From Clostridia bacterium (GTDB lineage Bacteria > Bacillota > Clostridia > Christensenellales > Aristaeellaceae): 34,413 bases of DNA. The position numbers were made by a program, and so were the translations under genes. Shown piece by piece: positions 1 through 6,221 of the stretch (position 1 is its first letter; each line of letters opens with the position of its first letter). The stretch covers positions 1 to 34,413 of the forward strand of contig JAFWQU010000016.1 of assembly GCA_017508975.1 (NCBI GenBank). The letters are read 5' to 3'. The notes under the pieces are model-generated. The model searched no databases, was not told the origin of the DNA, and worked only from the letters and a program-made list of their open reading frames with translations.

Positions 1-145
1 AGAATAGCCCGTTTACGGGCGACCGGAACAAGCCCCTCGCAAGTGGCAGACCGTATTGCGCCTGCGAGGGCGCCAGCTAGTATCCTAGGGCTATGCCCGC
101 ATATGAAAAGCCACCGGCTACGCCGGTGGATGTTTACTCTTCAAC
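1..145 (+). mobile_element. Possible IS200/IS605-type right end with TnpB omega-RNA-like scaffold (element body outside window)
   Basis: Several small hairpins are packed together: GCCCG/CGGGC near position 7-20, GCGCC/GGCGC (58-62 with 69-73), GGGC/GCCC (88-91 with 95-98) and a strong CCACCGGC-TAC-GCCGGTGG hairpin at 111-129. The last is followed by ATGTTTAC and, 11 nt after the stem, by TCAA (141-144). A 3' terminal hairpin followed by a TCAA-like cleavage site is the layout of IS200/IS605 right ends, and TnpB omega RNAs overlap this end. Frame 3 is open from the window edge to a TAG at 78-80 (25 codons), which could be the tail of a tnpB gene. No transposase motif is visible, so this is inference. 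The 111-129 hairpin could also serve as a terminator for the minus-strand gene at 203-484, since on that strand it is followed by CTTTTC. Confidence 0.35.
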
Positions 146-151
146 CACCCC

Positions 152-185
152 AGCTTGCCGGGGAGATGCTGCGTCAGCGACAGAG
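152..185 (+). repeat. 34-nt intergenic repeat, second copy inverted at 9800-9833
   Basis: The stretch AGCTTGCCGGGGAGATGCTG and the 14 nt after it match the reverse complement of 9800-9833 at about 30 of 34 positions, with one gap. Both copies are intergenic and both sit next to larger structured repeats. It may be a fragment of a larger dispersed element. Confidence 0.7.
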
Positions 186-202
186 AAGCCGTTCTGGCCT
201 TA

Positions 203-484
203 TCACTTCATCAGGAAGAAATACCCCGCCGCCAGCAGCGCAATCTGCACGGCCAGCAGGACCGGAAAGAAGACCTTGAAATACCAGTGCTTGGTCTTGT
301 GACGGCAGAGGGTCATGCCCAGCACGCCGCCCAGGCCGCCGAAGCAGGCGGTGGCCAGAAAGAGTGTCTTCTCGGGCACGCGCCACTTGCCCTCGCGGGC
401 GCAGCGCTTGTCGTAGGCCATCAGGCTGAAGGAGATCAGGTTCAGAATCGCCAGAATGATCAGAACAATCCAGATCGTCTGCAT
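203..484 (-). CDS. DUF1294 family small membrane protein
   Basis: A 93-residue protein with an N-terminal membrane segment, a cytoplasmic-type loop with the sequence AYDKRCAREGKWRVPEKTL, a Gly-rich hydrophobic stretch (GGLGGVLGM) and a C-terminal membrane segment. This order, especially YDK followed by RVPE and GGxGG, is typical of DUF1294 proteins, whose function is unknown. An ATG lies two codons upstream at 490, but it is almost adjacent to the GAGG ribosome site, so the ATG at 484 with about 7 nt of spacing is the better start. The gene lies alone, separated from its neighbours by the two-hairpin module at 540-636 on one side and by the hairpin at 111-129 on the other. Confidence 0.8.
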   Translation of the reverse strand: MQTIWIVLIILAILNLISFSLMAYDKRCAREGKWRVPEKTLFLATACFGGLGGVLGMTLCRHKTKHWYFKVFFPVLLAVQIALLAAGYFFLMK

Positions 485-539
485 AAACATACCTCACATT
501 TCCAAACTTCTTGTCTATGGGCATTTGTTCAGAAAGATT

Positions 540-636
540 TCGCGGCCTGCGGGCCGCGACCAGGGCTTTCCGATCGCCCTGGACCTTCGGTCACATGCTG
601 TTGCTGGATTTGTAATTCTTACTTGAGATTGGTATA
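540..636 (-). repeat. Two-hairpin intergenic module, copy A
   Basis: Read on the minus strand, this copy starts with ATACCAATCTCAAGTAAG, continues through CATGTGACCGAAGGT, then forms hairpin 1 (CCAGGGC, loop GATCGGAAA, GCCCTGG; plus-strand 560-582) and hairpin 2 (TCGCGGCC, loop CGCA, GGCCGCGA; 540-559). It begins 16 bp after the stop of the phosphoesterase gene, in the same direction. Closely similar copies are at 3944-4058 and 31668-31764. No run of T follows the hairpins, so a simple intrinsic terminator is not a good explanation. Confidence 0.85.
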
Positions 637-651
637 ACAGATGAAAGAAGT

Positions 652-1323
652 CTACAATCCCATCTTGGTCATGATGCCGTCGGTGGTGACGCCGGGGTGG
701 GTCACGTAGAGCCGCGCGATCTGCTCCACCAGGGCCCGGTCCAGACCGTGGCGGCGGGCGATGGCGTCCACGGACTGCCCGCGCTGGGTCTCCCGAACCA
801 CAAGCTCAATCTGCTGCCGCAGGTCGGCTCCGGCGGTATGGGGCACGGCCTCCGCGGCGCTGTGCGGGAGATCGATCCGCTCCACGGTGAAGCCGACCGG
901 CTGGACGGTCAGCCGCGCGAGGGTGATGGGCTGCAGGAAGCGCCGGGGGCCGCAGCTGCCGGGGTTCAGGACCAGCGTGCGCCTGCCGCCGGGCGCTTCG
1001 ATCCAGTTGGCCGCGTACTGGTGGGTATGCCCGCAGACTGCCAGGTCATAATCGCTCAGACGGGCCGGCAGGTCCTTCTTCTTGTGCGCCATGCAGATTC
1101 GCAGCCCGCCCAGCTCGAAATCCAGCGTCAGCGGCAGCTCCTCCGCCCAGTCCCGGTCGTTGTTTCCGCGCACGGCTTTCACCGGCGCGAGAGCCTCCAG
1201 CTGATCCAGAACGGGCCGGTGGGAGACGTCGCCGCCGTGGAGGATGGCGTCGCAGCCCCGCAGCGCCGAGAGCACCTCCGGGCGCAGCAGATCGTGGGTG
1301 TCCGAGAGAATCCCGAGAATCAT
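652..1323 (-). CDS. YfcE/MJ0936-type metallophosphoesterase with C-terminal helix-turn-helix-like extension
   Basis: A 223-residue protein. The first ~150 residues carry the full calcineurin-like phosphoesterase set: LSDTHD (D8, H10), HGGDVSH, GNND and GHTH, which bind two metal ions in the YfcE family of phosphodiesterases. The last ~65 residues are not part of the minimal fold: after a linker come QQIELVVRETQRGQSVDAIA and RHGLDRALVEQIARLYV, which read like a helix-turn-helix. The ATG at 1323 overlaps the TGA of the upstream nuclease gene by 4 bp (ATGA), indicating translational coupling; an in-frame ATG at 1365 would lie deep inside the upstream gene. The substrate is unknown. It is the last gene of the unit with the MATE, GNAT and Cas4-like genes. 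Confidence 0.85.
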   Translation of the reverse strand: MILGILSDTHDLLRPEVLSALRGCDAILHGGDVSHRPVLDQLEALAPVKAVRGNNDRDWAEELPLTLDFELGGLRICMAHKKKDLPARLSDYDLAVCGHTHQYAANWIEAPGGRRTLVLNPGSCGPRRFLQPITLARLTVQPVGFTVERIDLPHSAAEAVPHTAGADLRQQIELVVRETQRGQSVDAIARRHGLDRALVEQIARLYVTHPGVTTDGIMTKMGL

Positions 1324-1985
1324 GGCGTCCCCTCCGCTCCGTGACAGTAACCGTAATACCAGCATTCATAGGGCTTGCAGCACTGATCCCCCGGCGGCAC
1401 CGGGAGCTCCTGCGGCTCCTTCTGCAGTCGGTTCAGGTCCCAGATGTGGTCGTTGATCCAGCGGTAGAGCCCCTTGGCGTCCTTTGTGATCTCCACCGGC
1501 AGAAAGGGGTTCTCCTCGTCCGGCCCGTGCAGGACCAGAAAGACGCGCGGGATCTTCACGCCGCAGCGGACGGCGATGTAGTACTGGAAGGCAGCGTCCC
1601 GGACGAACTGCTCCTGAACCTCCGGCGCGTTCTTGACCTCGTAGAGCTCATAGCCGTCCGGCACCTTGCGGAGAATGTCCACGGCACAGTAGTTGTTGTA
1701 GTTGCTGAAGGCCGCCTCGCACAGGATGGGCGTGCCCTTGGCGAGATGCTCCGCGGTGCGCGCGAGCATCGCCTTTTTGTCCGGAATCCGCCGGCCGGGA
1801 AGATAGACCGTCATCTCCTCGTAGGGGCCGAACATGCTCATGGCGCGGTCGCCGAAGTCGTTCCCGGCGTCCAGGCGGGCCTGCACCTCCGGCGGGATCA
1901 CCCGCAGGCCGGGCTTGTGCTTGTCCAGCCAGAGCATTTTCGGACACTGCATGCCGCGCATGAAGTCTGTCTTGGTGATGGCCAT
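1320..1985 (-). CDS. Cas4-like PD-(D/E)XK nuclease, DUF2779 N-terminal type, stand-alone
   Basis: A 221-residue protein. Near the N-terminus is CPKMLWLDKHKP with C14, as in proteins carrying a DUF2779-type RecB-like nuclease. The catalytic pattern follows: AVDIL (metal-binding Asp) and ELYEVKN (E-x-K), then AAFQYYIAVRCG. The C-terminus holds a Cys cluster (QCCKPYECWYYGYC). With C14 these Cys residues could bind a 4Fe-4S cluster as in Cas4. The larger family usually continues into a C-terminal DUF2779 domain, which is absent here. The ATG at 1985 is chosen because AAGGAGG lies 8 nt before it; an ATG at 2009 has no such site. No CRISPR array or cas gene is nearby, so a general DNA-processing role is more likely than adaptation. 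It follows the GNAT gene by 16 bp. Confidence 0.75.
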   Translation of the reverse strand: MAITKTDFMRGMQCPKMLWLDKHKPGLRVIPPEVQARLDAGNDFGDRAMSMFGPYEEMTVYLPGRRIPDKKAMLARTAEHLAKGTPILCEAAFSNYNNYCAVDILRKVPDGYELYEVKNAPEVQEQFVRDAAFQYYIAVRCGVKIPRVFLVLHGPDEENPFLPVEITKDAKGLYRWINDHIWDLNRLQKEPQELPVPPGDQCCKPYECWYYGYCHGAEGTP

Positions 1986-2001
1986 ACGGCGCCTCCTTGG
2001 C

Positions 2002-2532
2002 TTATTCAAGCGGGATATCGTAACGGTTCACGCGCAGGCCGGACTCCTCGCCGGTGAGGGTGCCCACGTAGATGCCGCCCGCGGCCAGGATCGTGCGACG
2101 GCTGCCGGTGTTGATGTCCCGGCAGACCAGGCGCACGGACGTCAGCCCGCAGGCCTTCGCCTTCTCCAGGGCGAGCTGCAGCTGCGCCTTCGCGTAGCCC
2201 TTCCGGCGCTCGCTCGGGCGGACGGAGTAGCCGATGTGCGACGCGAACTCCGGATCGTCGTCGTCATATTCGAGTTTGTGCCGGAGGCAGAGAAAGCCCA
2301 CGATCCGGCCGTCCGATTTCCGGACGGACATATACCAGGAGACCTTTCCCCGCATCTCCTCGCACCAGGCGAGCCACGCTTCCACGGAGGAAAACTCCTC
2401 AAGCCCGTCCAGCCCGGGGATCCGGTCGGGGTCGGGTGTCACCCGCATCCGGTCCGCCGGGAACTCGTCCCGGTAGGCCGCAATCTCCTGCGCGTATTCC
2501 GCCGACGGGAAAACCAGCGTCAATTCGTCCAT
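2002..2532 (-). CDS. GNAT family N-acetyltransferase
   Basis: A 176-residue protein with the GNAT layout: a central strand pair ending in GRIVGFLCLRH, the acetyl-CoA loop region YSVRPSERRKGYAKAQLQ (the R/Q-x-x-G-x-A signature), then ALEKAKACGLTSVRLVCRDI and INTGSRRTILAAGG. These features match the COG3981-like acetyltransferases common in Firmicutes; the acceptor is not predictable. Its ribosome site TAGGAGG overlaps the stop codon of the MATE gene (gap of 10 bp), so the two are almost certainly cotranscribed. The order exporter-acetyltransferase could reflect detoxification of a small molecule by modification and export, but that is only a suggestion from context. Confidence 0.85.
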   Translation of the reverse strand: MDELTLVFPSAEYAQEIAAYRDEFPADRMRVTPDPDRIPGLDGLEEFSSVEAWLAWCEEMRGKVSWYMSVRKSDGRIVGFLCLRHKLEYDDDDPEFASHIGYSVRPSERRKGYAKAQLQLALEKAKACGLTSVRLVCRDINTGSRRTILAAGGIYVGTLTGEESGLRVNRYDIPLE

Positions 2533-2542
2533 GTCCGGCCTC

Positions 2543-3892
2543 CTACACCAGTACCTTGCTCTCCCAGATGCCGCTGTGGAAGCGCCAGAGGAAGAGCGCG
2601 ATGCGGAACACCCAGTCGATCTGCATGGCGACCCAGACGCCCACCACGCCCATGCCCAGCGGGATGGCGATCAGCCAGGCGGTGAAAACCCGGAAGACCA
2701 TCATGGAGACCGAGGAGACCACCATCGTAAAGCGCGTGTCGCCCGCGGCGCGCAGGCTGTTGGGCAGCACGAAGGAGAGCGGCCACAGGGTCAGCGCGCC
2801 GGCGCCGTGCAGCGCGACGATGATCCGCGCGAGACGGTCGGCCTCCGGCTCCAGGTGGTAGGGCAGCGTGATCCAGGGGTTGAGGATCAAGAGCAGGATG
2901 TTCAGCGTGCCCTGGATCAGATAGCAGATCTTCATCAGGCGCCAGGTGTACTCCCGCGCCTGTTTGAATTCATGCGCGCCGCAGCAGCGGCCCACGACCG
3001 TGATCATCGCCAGGGAGATCGCGCCGCCGGGCAGGCAGTGGAAGGTGCCCAGGCTGTTGCCCACGGCGTTGGCCGCGATGGCGTCGGTGCCGAGGGTGGC
3101 GATCATGCGCACGAGGATCAGCTTGCCGAACTGGAACAGCCCGTTCTCCAGGCCGTTCGGGACGCCGACGGTGAAGATCATGCCCGCCAGGTCGCCGCGC
3201 CAGCGCAGTCCCTGCACCGAGGGGAAGGGGAGCGGCGCGTTCGGGCGCATCATGGGTAGCTGGATCAGCACGGATCCGGCGATGCGCGAGACGAGCGTCG
3301 CCAGCGCCGCGCCGGTGACGCCCATGCCCAGCCCGTAGATGGTCAGCGCGTTCCCGGCGACGTTGATCAGGTTCATGATGAGCGAGGTGCGCAGGCTGCT
3401 GCGGGCATCGCCCACCGAGCGCAGCAGCGCCGCGCCGGCGTTGTAGATCGCCAGGAAGGGGTAGGAGAGGGCACAGTAGAAGAAGTAGACCTGCGCGGCC
3501 TCCATGACGCCCGGCGCGATGCCCCCGAAGAGCAGGCGCAGCAGTCCGTCCCGGAAGATCAGACAAAACACCATCAGGGCGAGGGAGATCAGCCCCACGA
3601 TCACATACAGGTGCCGGGAGGCCTGTTCCGCCTCCCGCTGCTCCCGCTTGCCCAGGAACTGCGAAACCACCACCGCGCCGCCGGTGGCCAGCGCCGAAAA
3701 GACCTGGATCAGCAGCACGCTGATCGAGTCCACCAGCGAGACGCCGCTCACCGCGTCCTGTCCGCAGGAGGCTACCATGACCGTGTCCGCCATGCCGATG
3801 GCCACCGCCAGCGCCTGCTCCATGAGGAGCGGCACCAGCAGATCCCGGAGATCCCGCCGGGAGAAGAGGGACTTTGAGAGGGAAGCTTGCAT
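2543..3892 (-). CDS. MATE family multidrug/sodium antiporter
   Basis: A 449-residue, about 12-helix membrane protein. The first half contains LLVPLLMEQALAVAIGMADT, then VSLVDSISVLLIQVFSALATGG and QFLGKREQREAEQASRH, typical of MATE exporters such as the NorM/DinF group; the second half repeats this architecture (GVPNGLENGLFQFGKLILVR, then NSLGTFHCLPGGAI). MATE proteins export cationic drugs or metabolites in exchange for Na+ or H+. The ATG at 3892 is chosen because AAAGG lies 7 nt upstream; in-frame ATGs at 3913 and 3934 have no good site, and 3934 lies inside a short tandem repeat. It is the first gene of a four-gene minus-strand unit. Confidence 0.9.
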   Translation of the reverse strand: MQASLSKSLFSRRDLRDLLVPLLMEQALAVAIGMADTVMVASCGQDAVSGVSLVDSISVLLIQVFSALATGGAVVVSQFLGKREQREAEQASRHLYVIVGLISLALMVFCLIFRDGLLRLLFGGIAPGVMEAAQVYFFYCALSYPFLAIYNAGAALLRSVGDARSSLRTSLIMNLINVAGNALTIYGLGMGVTGAALATLVSRIAGSVLIQLPMMRPNAPLPFPSVQGLRWRGDLAGMIFTVGVPNGLENGLFQFGKLILVRMIATLGTDAIAANAVGNSLGTFHCLPGGAISLAMITVVGRCCGAHEFKQAREYTWRLMKICYLIQGTLNILLLILNPWITLPYHLEPEADRLARIIVALHGAGALTLWPLSFVLPNSLRAAGDTRFTMVVSSVSMMVFRVFTAWLIAIPLGMGVVGVWVAMQIDWVFRIALFLWRFHSGIWESKVLV

Positions 3893-3912
3893 GCGGTGCC
3901 TTTCTGCGCTCA

Positions 3913-3960
3913 TGCTTTTCTCGAGTAGTACCAATCTCGAGTAATACCAATCTCAAGTAA
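3913..3960 (-). repeat. Short tandem repeat of a 16-bp unit at the 5' side of the MATE gene
   Basis: On the minus strand the units read ACTTGAGATTGGTATT, ACTCGAGATTGGTACT and then a partial ACTCGAGA. The same unit occurs only once at the edge of modules A and G (near 621-636 and 31668-31683). The tandem is therefore an expansion of the module B boundary, lying just upstream of the MATE coding region where it could affect transcription. Confidence 0.7.
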
Positions 3961-4058
3961 GAATTGTAAATTCAGCAACAGCATGTGACCGAAGGTCCAG
4001 GGCGATCGGAAAGCCGCCAGTCCGGCTGCGGACCTGGTCGCGGCCTGCAGGCCGCGAA
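3944..4058 (+). repeat. Two-hairpin intergenic module, copy B
   Basis: Plus-strand copy starting ATACCAATCTCAAGTAAG and passing through CATGTGACCGAAGGT. Hairpin 1 is interrupted: the GATCGGAAA loop is intact, but about 17 nt (GCCAGTCCGGCTGCGGA) are inserted within its 3' arm. Hairpin 2 is TCGCGGCC, loop TGCA, GGCCGCGA at 4038-4057; the stem is perfect and the loop differs from CGCA in the other copies. It lies between the starts of the MATE unit and the end of cysK and reads against both genes. Confidence 0.85.
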
Positions 4059-4068
4059 ACCCTGCTAA

Positions 4069-4995
4069 TCAGACAAAAAGAGGGGTGGAGAAATAGCGCT
4101 CGGCGGTGTCCGGCAGCACGGTGACCACGGTCTTGCCCGGTCCGAGCTTTTTCGCCAGGGCGATGGCCGCCGCGACGTTCGTGCCCGAGGAGATGCCGCA
4201 CATGAGGCCCTCCTCCGTGGCGAGACGCTTCGCGGTCTCCAGGGCGTCCTCGTCGGTGACGATGTGGATGTGCGAGAAGATGCCGGTGTTGAGGATCGCG
4301 GGAATCACGCCGTCGCCGATGCCCATCTGCACATGCGTGCCGATGGTGCCGCCGGCCAGGATCGCGGCGTTCTCGGGCTCCACGGCCCAGATCTCGATGT
4401 CCGGGAAACGCTCCCGCAGAACCTCGCCGATGCCGGTGATAGTGCCGCCGGTGCCGATGCCGGAGCAGAAGCCGTCGATGGGGCCGTCGATATCCGCCAG
4501 GATCTCGGCCGCGGTGCCCTCGCGCTGGGCGGACAGGTTGTTGGGGTTCTCGAACTGCTGCGGGACGAAAACCCGGGGATCCGCCGCCGCCATGTCCATG
4601 GCCAGGTCCAGGCAGGCCTGGATGCACTTGCCGATGTCCCCGTCGTCGTGGATCAGGCGGACCTGCGCGCCGTAATGCTCCACGAGCAGCCGGCGCTCGG
4701 CACTGACCGAGTCGGGCATGATGATGACGGTCCGGTAGCCGCGCACGGCGCCCACCAGCGCCAGGCCGATGCCCTGGTTGCCGCTGGTCGGCTCCACGAT
4801 GATGGAGTCCGGGTTCAGCCGGCCCTCGCGCTCCGCGGCCAGAATCATGCGGTAGGCGGTGCGTGTCTTGATGGAGCCGCCGACGTTCAGTCCCTCATAC
4901 TTCACGAGGATGCGCGCGGCGTCCGGCGGCTGCATCCGGTTCAGGCGGATCAGCGGGGTGTGTCCGAGCGCCTGCAGGACGTTTTCATAGATCAC
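4069..4995 (-). CDS. cysK: Cysteine synthase (O-acetylserine sulfhydrylase), PLP-dependent
   Basis: A 308-residue fold-type II PLP enzyme. The Schiff-base lysine is K43 in GGSIKTRTA; the cofactor and substrate loops EPTSGNQGIGLA and GIGTGGTITGIGE and the late GISSGTNVAAA motif are present. The length equals that of CysK. The usual GGSVKDR around the lysine is here GGSIKTR, a variant I associate with a common Clostridia subgroup, so a related activity on another O-activated serine or homoserine cannot be excluded. The start is GTG at 4995 with GGGAGGAG about 6 nt upstream; no ATG is well placed. No serine acetyltransferase gene is nearby. It lies just downstream of the ribosomal-protein operon terminator. 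Confidence 0.88.
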   Translation of the reverse strand: MIYENVLQALGHTPLIRLNRMQPPDAARILVKYEGLNVGGSIKTRTAYRMILAAEREGRLNPDSIIVEPTSGNQGIGLALVGAVRGYRTVIIMPDSVSAERRLLVEHYGAQVRLIHDDGDIGKCIQACLDLAMDMAAADPRVFVPQQFENPNNLSAQREGTAAEILADIDGPIDGFCSGIGTGGTITGIGEVLRERFPDIEIWAVEPENAAILAGGTIGTHVQMGIGDGVIPAILNTGIFSHIHIVTDEDALETAKRLATEEGLMCGISSGTNVAAAIALAKKLGPGKTVVTVLPDTAERYFSTPLFV

Positions 4996-5040
4996 GGGAA
5001 TCTCCTCCCTTTGGTATGGATAAAACGGGACAAGAGACGA

Positions 5041-5075
5041 AAAGAACCTGTCCGGCGGGGCCGGACAGGTTTGTG
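5041..5075 (-). terminator. Intrinsic terminator of the rplU-prp-rpmA operon
   Basis: A perfect 12-bp stem (AACCTGTCCGGC at 5045-5056 pairing with 5060-5071, 3-nt loop) followed on the minus strand by TTCTTTTC. It lies 10 bp after the rpmA stop codon. Confidence 0.88.
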
Positions 5076-5080
5076 CGCGT

Positions 5081-5383
5081 TTACTGGATCGGGGCGGCTT
5101 CCTCCACCGGATAGACGGAAACCTTTTTCTTGTCGCCGCCGGCGTAGGTCTCGAACCGCACCGTGCCGGCCACCTTCGCGAAGAGGGTGTCGTCCTTGCC
5201 GATGCCGACGTTCAGGCCGGGATGGATCTTGGTGCCGCGCTGCCGGACCAGGATAGCGCCGCCCTGGGCGAACTGGCCGTCGGCACGCTTCGGGCCCAGA
5301 CGCTTGGACTCGCTGTCGCGGCCGTTGCGGGTGGAGCCCATGCCCTTTTTATGGGCGAAGAGCTGCAGATTCATTTTCATCAT
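5081..5383 (-). CDS. rpmA: 50S ribosomal protein L27, with Firmicutes N-terminal extension
   Basis: A 100-residue protein starting [19 protein letters not shown]27 sits at the peptidyl-transferase centre. The extension up to LQLF is the known Firmicutes feature that Prp removes, leaving AHKKG as the mature N-terminus; [18 protein letters not shown] and the following [15 protein letters not shown] are family hallmarks. The ATG at 5383 overlaps the prp stop (ATGA) and has AAGGAAGG at proper spacing; ATGs at 5380 and 5374 are alternatives that would alter only the part that is cleaved off. In many Firmicutes obgE follows rpmA; here a terminator and cysK follow instead. Confidence 0.97.
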   Translation of the reverse strand: MMKMNLQLFAHKKGMGSTRNGRDSESKRLGPKRADGQFAQGGAILVRQRGTKIHPGLNVGIGKDDTLFAKVAGTVRFETYAGGDKKKVSVYPVEEAAPIQ

Positions 5384-5718
5384 GGTTTTGTACCTTCCTT
5401 CCGTATCGAGAACTTGACATAGCGTGGATAGGTCCCAGCGATGTCCTCCAGTCCGAGCCGCAGGCTTTGCAGCAGCAGCTGCGCGTCCGGCGTCATGGCT
5501 TCCGGCGGGATGCGGATGCTCAATTGCCCGTCCTCGCCGCACTCGGCGATGTCCTTCAGCCCGCAGAGGGCCTCGAGACTGTTGGCACAGGTGATGCTCA
5601 GCGCGCTGACCGCTGCGCAGACGATGTCGCTGCCCTGCTCCGCGTAGCCGGAGTGGCCGCGGAGCTCACAGCCCGTGAGCTGCCCGGAGGCATCCAGGAT
5701 CATGACTGCCCGGATCAT
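5380..5718 (-). CDS. prp: Ribosomal-processing cysteine protease Prp
   Basis: A 112-residue protein of the YsxB/Prp family. The catalytic pair is visible: H22 in [14 protein letters not shown] and C34 in VCAAVSAL. Prp cleaves the N-terminal extension from L27, an essential step for ribosome assembly in Firmicutes such as Staphylococcus aureus. It lies between the L21 and L27 genes, as is normal, and both junctions are 4-bp ATGA overlaps (with rplU at 5715-5718 and with rpmA at 5380-5383), so the three proteins are translationally coupled. Confidence 0.95.
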   Translation of the reverse strand: MIRAVMILDASGQLTGCELRGHSGYAEQGSDIVCAAVSALSITCANSLEALCGLKDIAECGEDGQLSIRIPPEAMTPDAQLLLQSLRLGLEDIAGTYPRYVKFSIRKEGTKP

Positions 5719-6023
5719 GCGTTGATCGCGGTGATCTCCACTTTCGTGTAGGGCTGACGGTGGCCCGTCTTCCGGTCGTAGTTCTTCTTGCTCTTGTACT
5801 TGCCGATGATGATCTTCTTGCCCTTGACCTGGCTGATCACCTTGCCCTCGACCTTGGCGCCCTCCAGCAGGGGAGTTCCGACCTTCACGTCGGCGCCCTC
5901 GCCCGCCATCAGCACGTCGAAGCTGATGGAGCTGCCATCCTCCTGGTCTACCTTCTCGATGTAGATCACATCACCCTGGGAGACCTTGTACTGTTTTCCG
6001 CCCGCTGCAATGATCGCGTACAC
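5715..6023 (-). CDS. rplU: 50S ribosomal protein L21
   Basis: A 102-residue protein with the L21 start YAIIAAGGKQYKVSQGD and the C-terminal signature KGKKIIIGKYKSKKNYDRKT followed by GHRQPYTKVEI. L21 is a 50S subunit protein binding 23S rRNA. The start is GTG at 6023 preceded by AGGAGG with 9 nt spacing; there is no ATG in position. It is the first gene of the rplU-prp-rpmA operon. Confidence 0.97.
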   Translation of the reverse strand: MYAIIAAGGKQYKVSQGDVIYIEKVDQEDGSSISFDVLMAGEGADVKVGTPLLEGAKVEGKVISQVKGKKIIIGKYKSKKNYDRKTGHRQPYTKVEITAINA

Positions 6024-6117
6024 CTTGCAGCACCTCCTGATTATAGACTCGCCGGGACATGAGGTAGCGCCTCGCGGCGCGATTTGGACAGACCTCTCCC
6101 GAGCGGCTTGCCCGAGT
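6024..6117 (-). promoter_or_regulatory. 5' leader of rplU operon, candidate L21 leader RNA
   Basis: About 90 nt of untranslated transcript lie between the promoter and the GTG start. It can form small hairpins, for example CGCGCC...GGCGC and CTCGGG/CCGCTCGGG-type pairings. Firmicutes rplU operons often carry an autoregulatory L21 leader at this place. The position fits, but I could not confirm the consensus by eye. Confidence 0.4.
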
Positions 6118-6146
6118 AGAATACCATAGAATGGCAGGGCCGTCAA
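6118..6146 (-). promoter_or_regulatory. Promoter of rplU-prp-rpmA
   Basis: Minus strand: -35 TTGACG (6146-6141), 17-bp spacer, -10 TATTCT (6123-6118). A run of A precedes it (AAAAAAACAC), resembling an UP element, as expected for a ribosomal operon. Confidence 0.85.
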
Positions 6147-6171
6147 GTGTTTTTTTCCGGCTTTCCGCGGG

Positions 6172-6200
6172 TTCCGAAAACCGCGGAATGGTGATATAAT
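6172..6200 (+). promoter_or_regulatory. Promoter of the VanZ-VOC gene, extended -10
   Basis: Perfect TATAAT at 6195-6200 preceded by TGA (extended -10, TGn), with a weak -35 TTCCGA at 6172-6177 and a 17-bp spacer. It diverges from the rplU promoter just to the left. Confidence 0.75.
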
Positions 6201-6221
6201 CAACACGATGGGGGGAGCGCC

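Noticed and set aside
540-600. Module hairpins as ordinary intrinsic terminators
   Set aside because: No run of T follows hairpin 2 in any copy, and module B reads against both neighbouring genes.
1320-1985. CRISPR adaptation locus suggested by the Cas4-like nuclease
   Set aside because: No cas1, cas2 or repeat-spacer array is present in the window.
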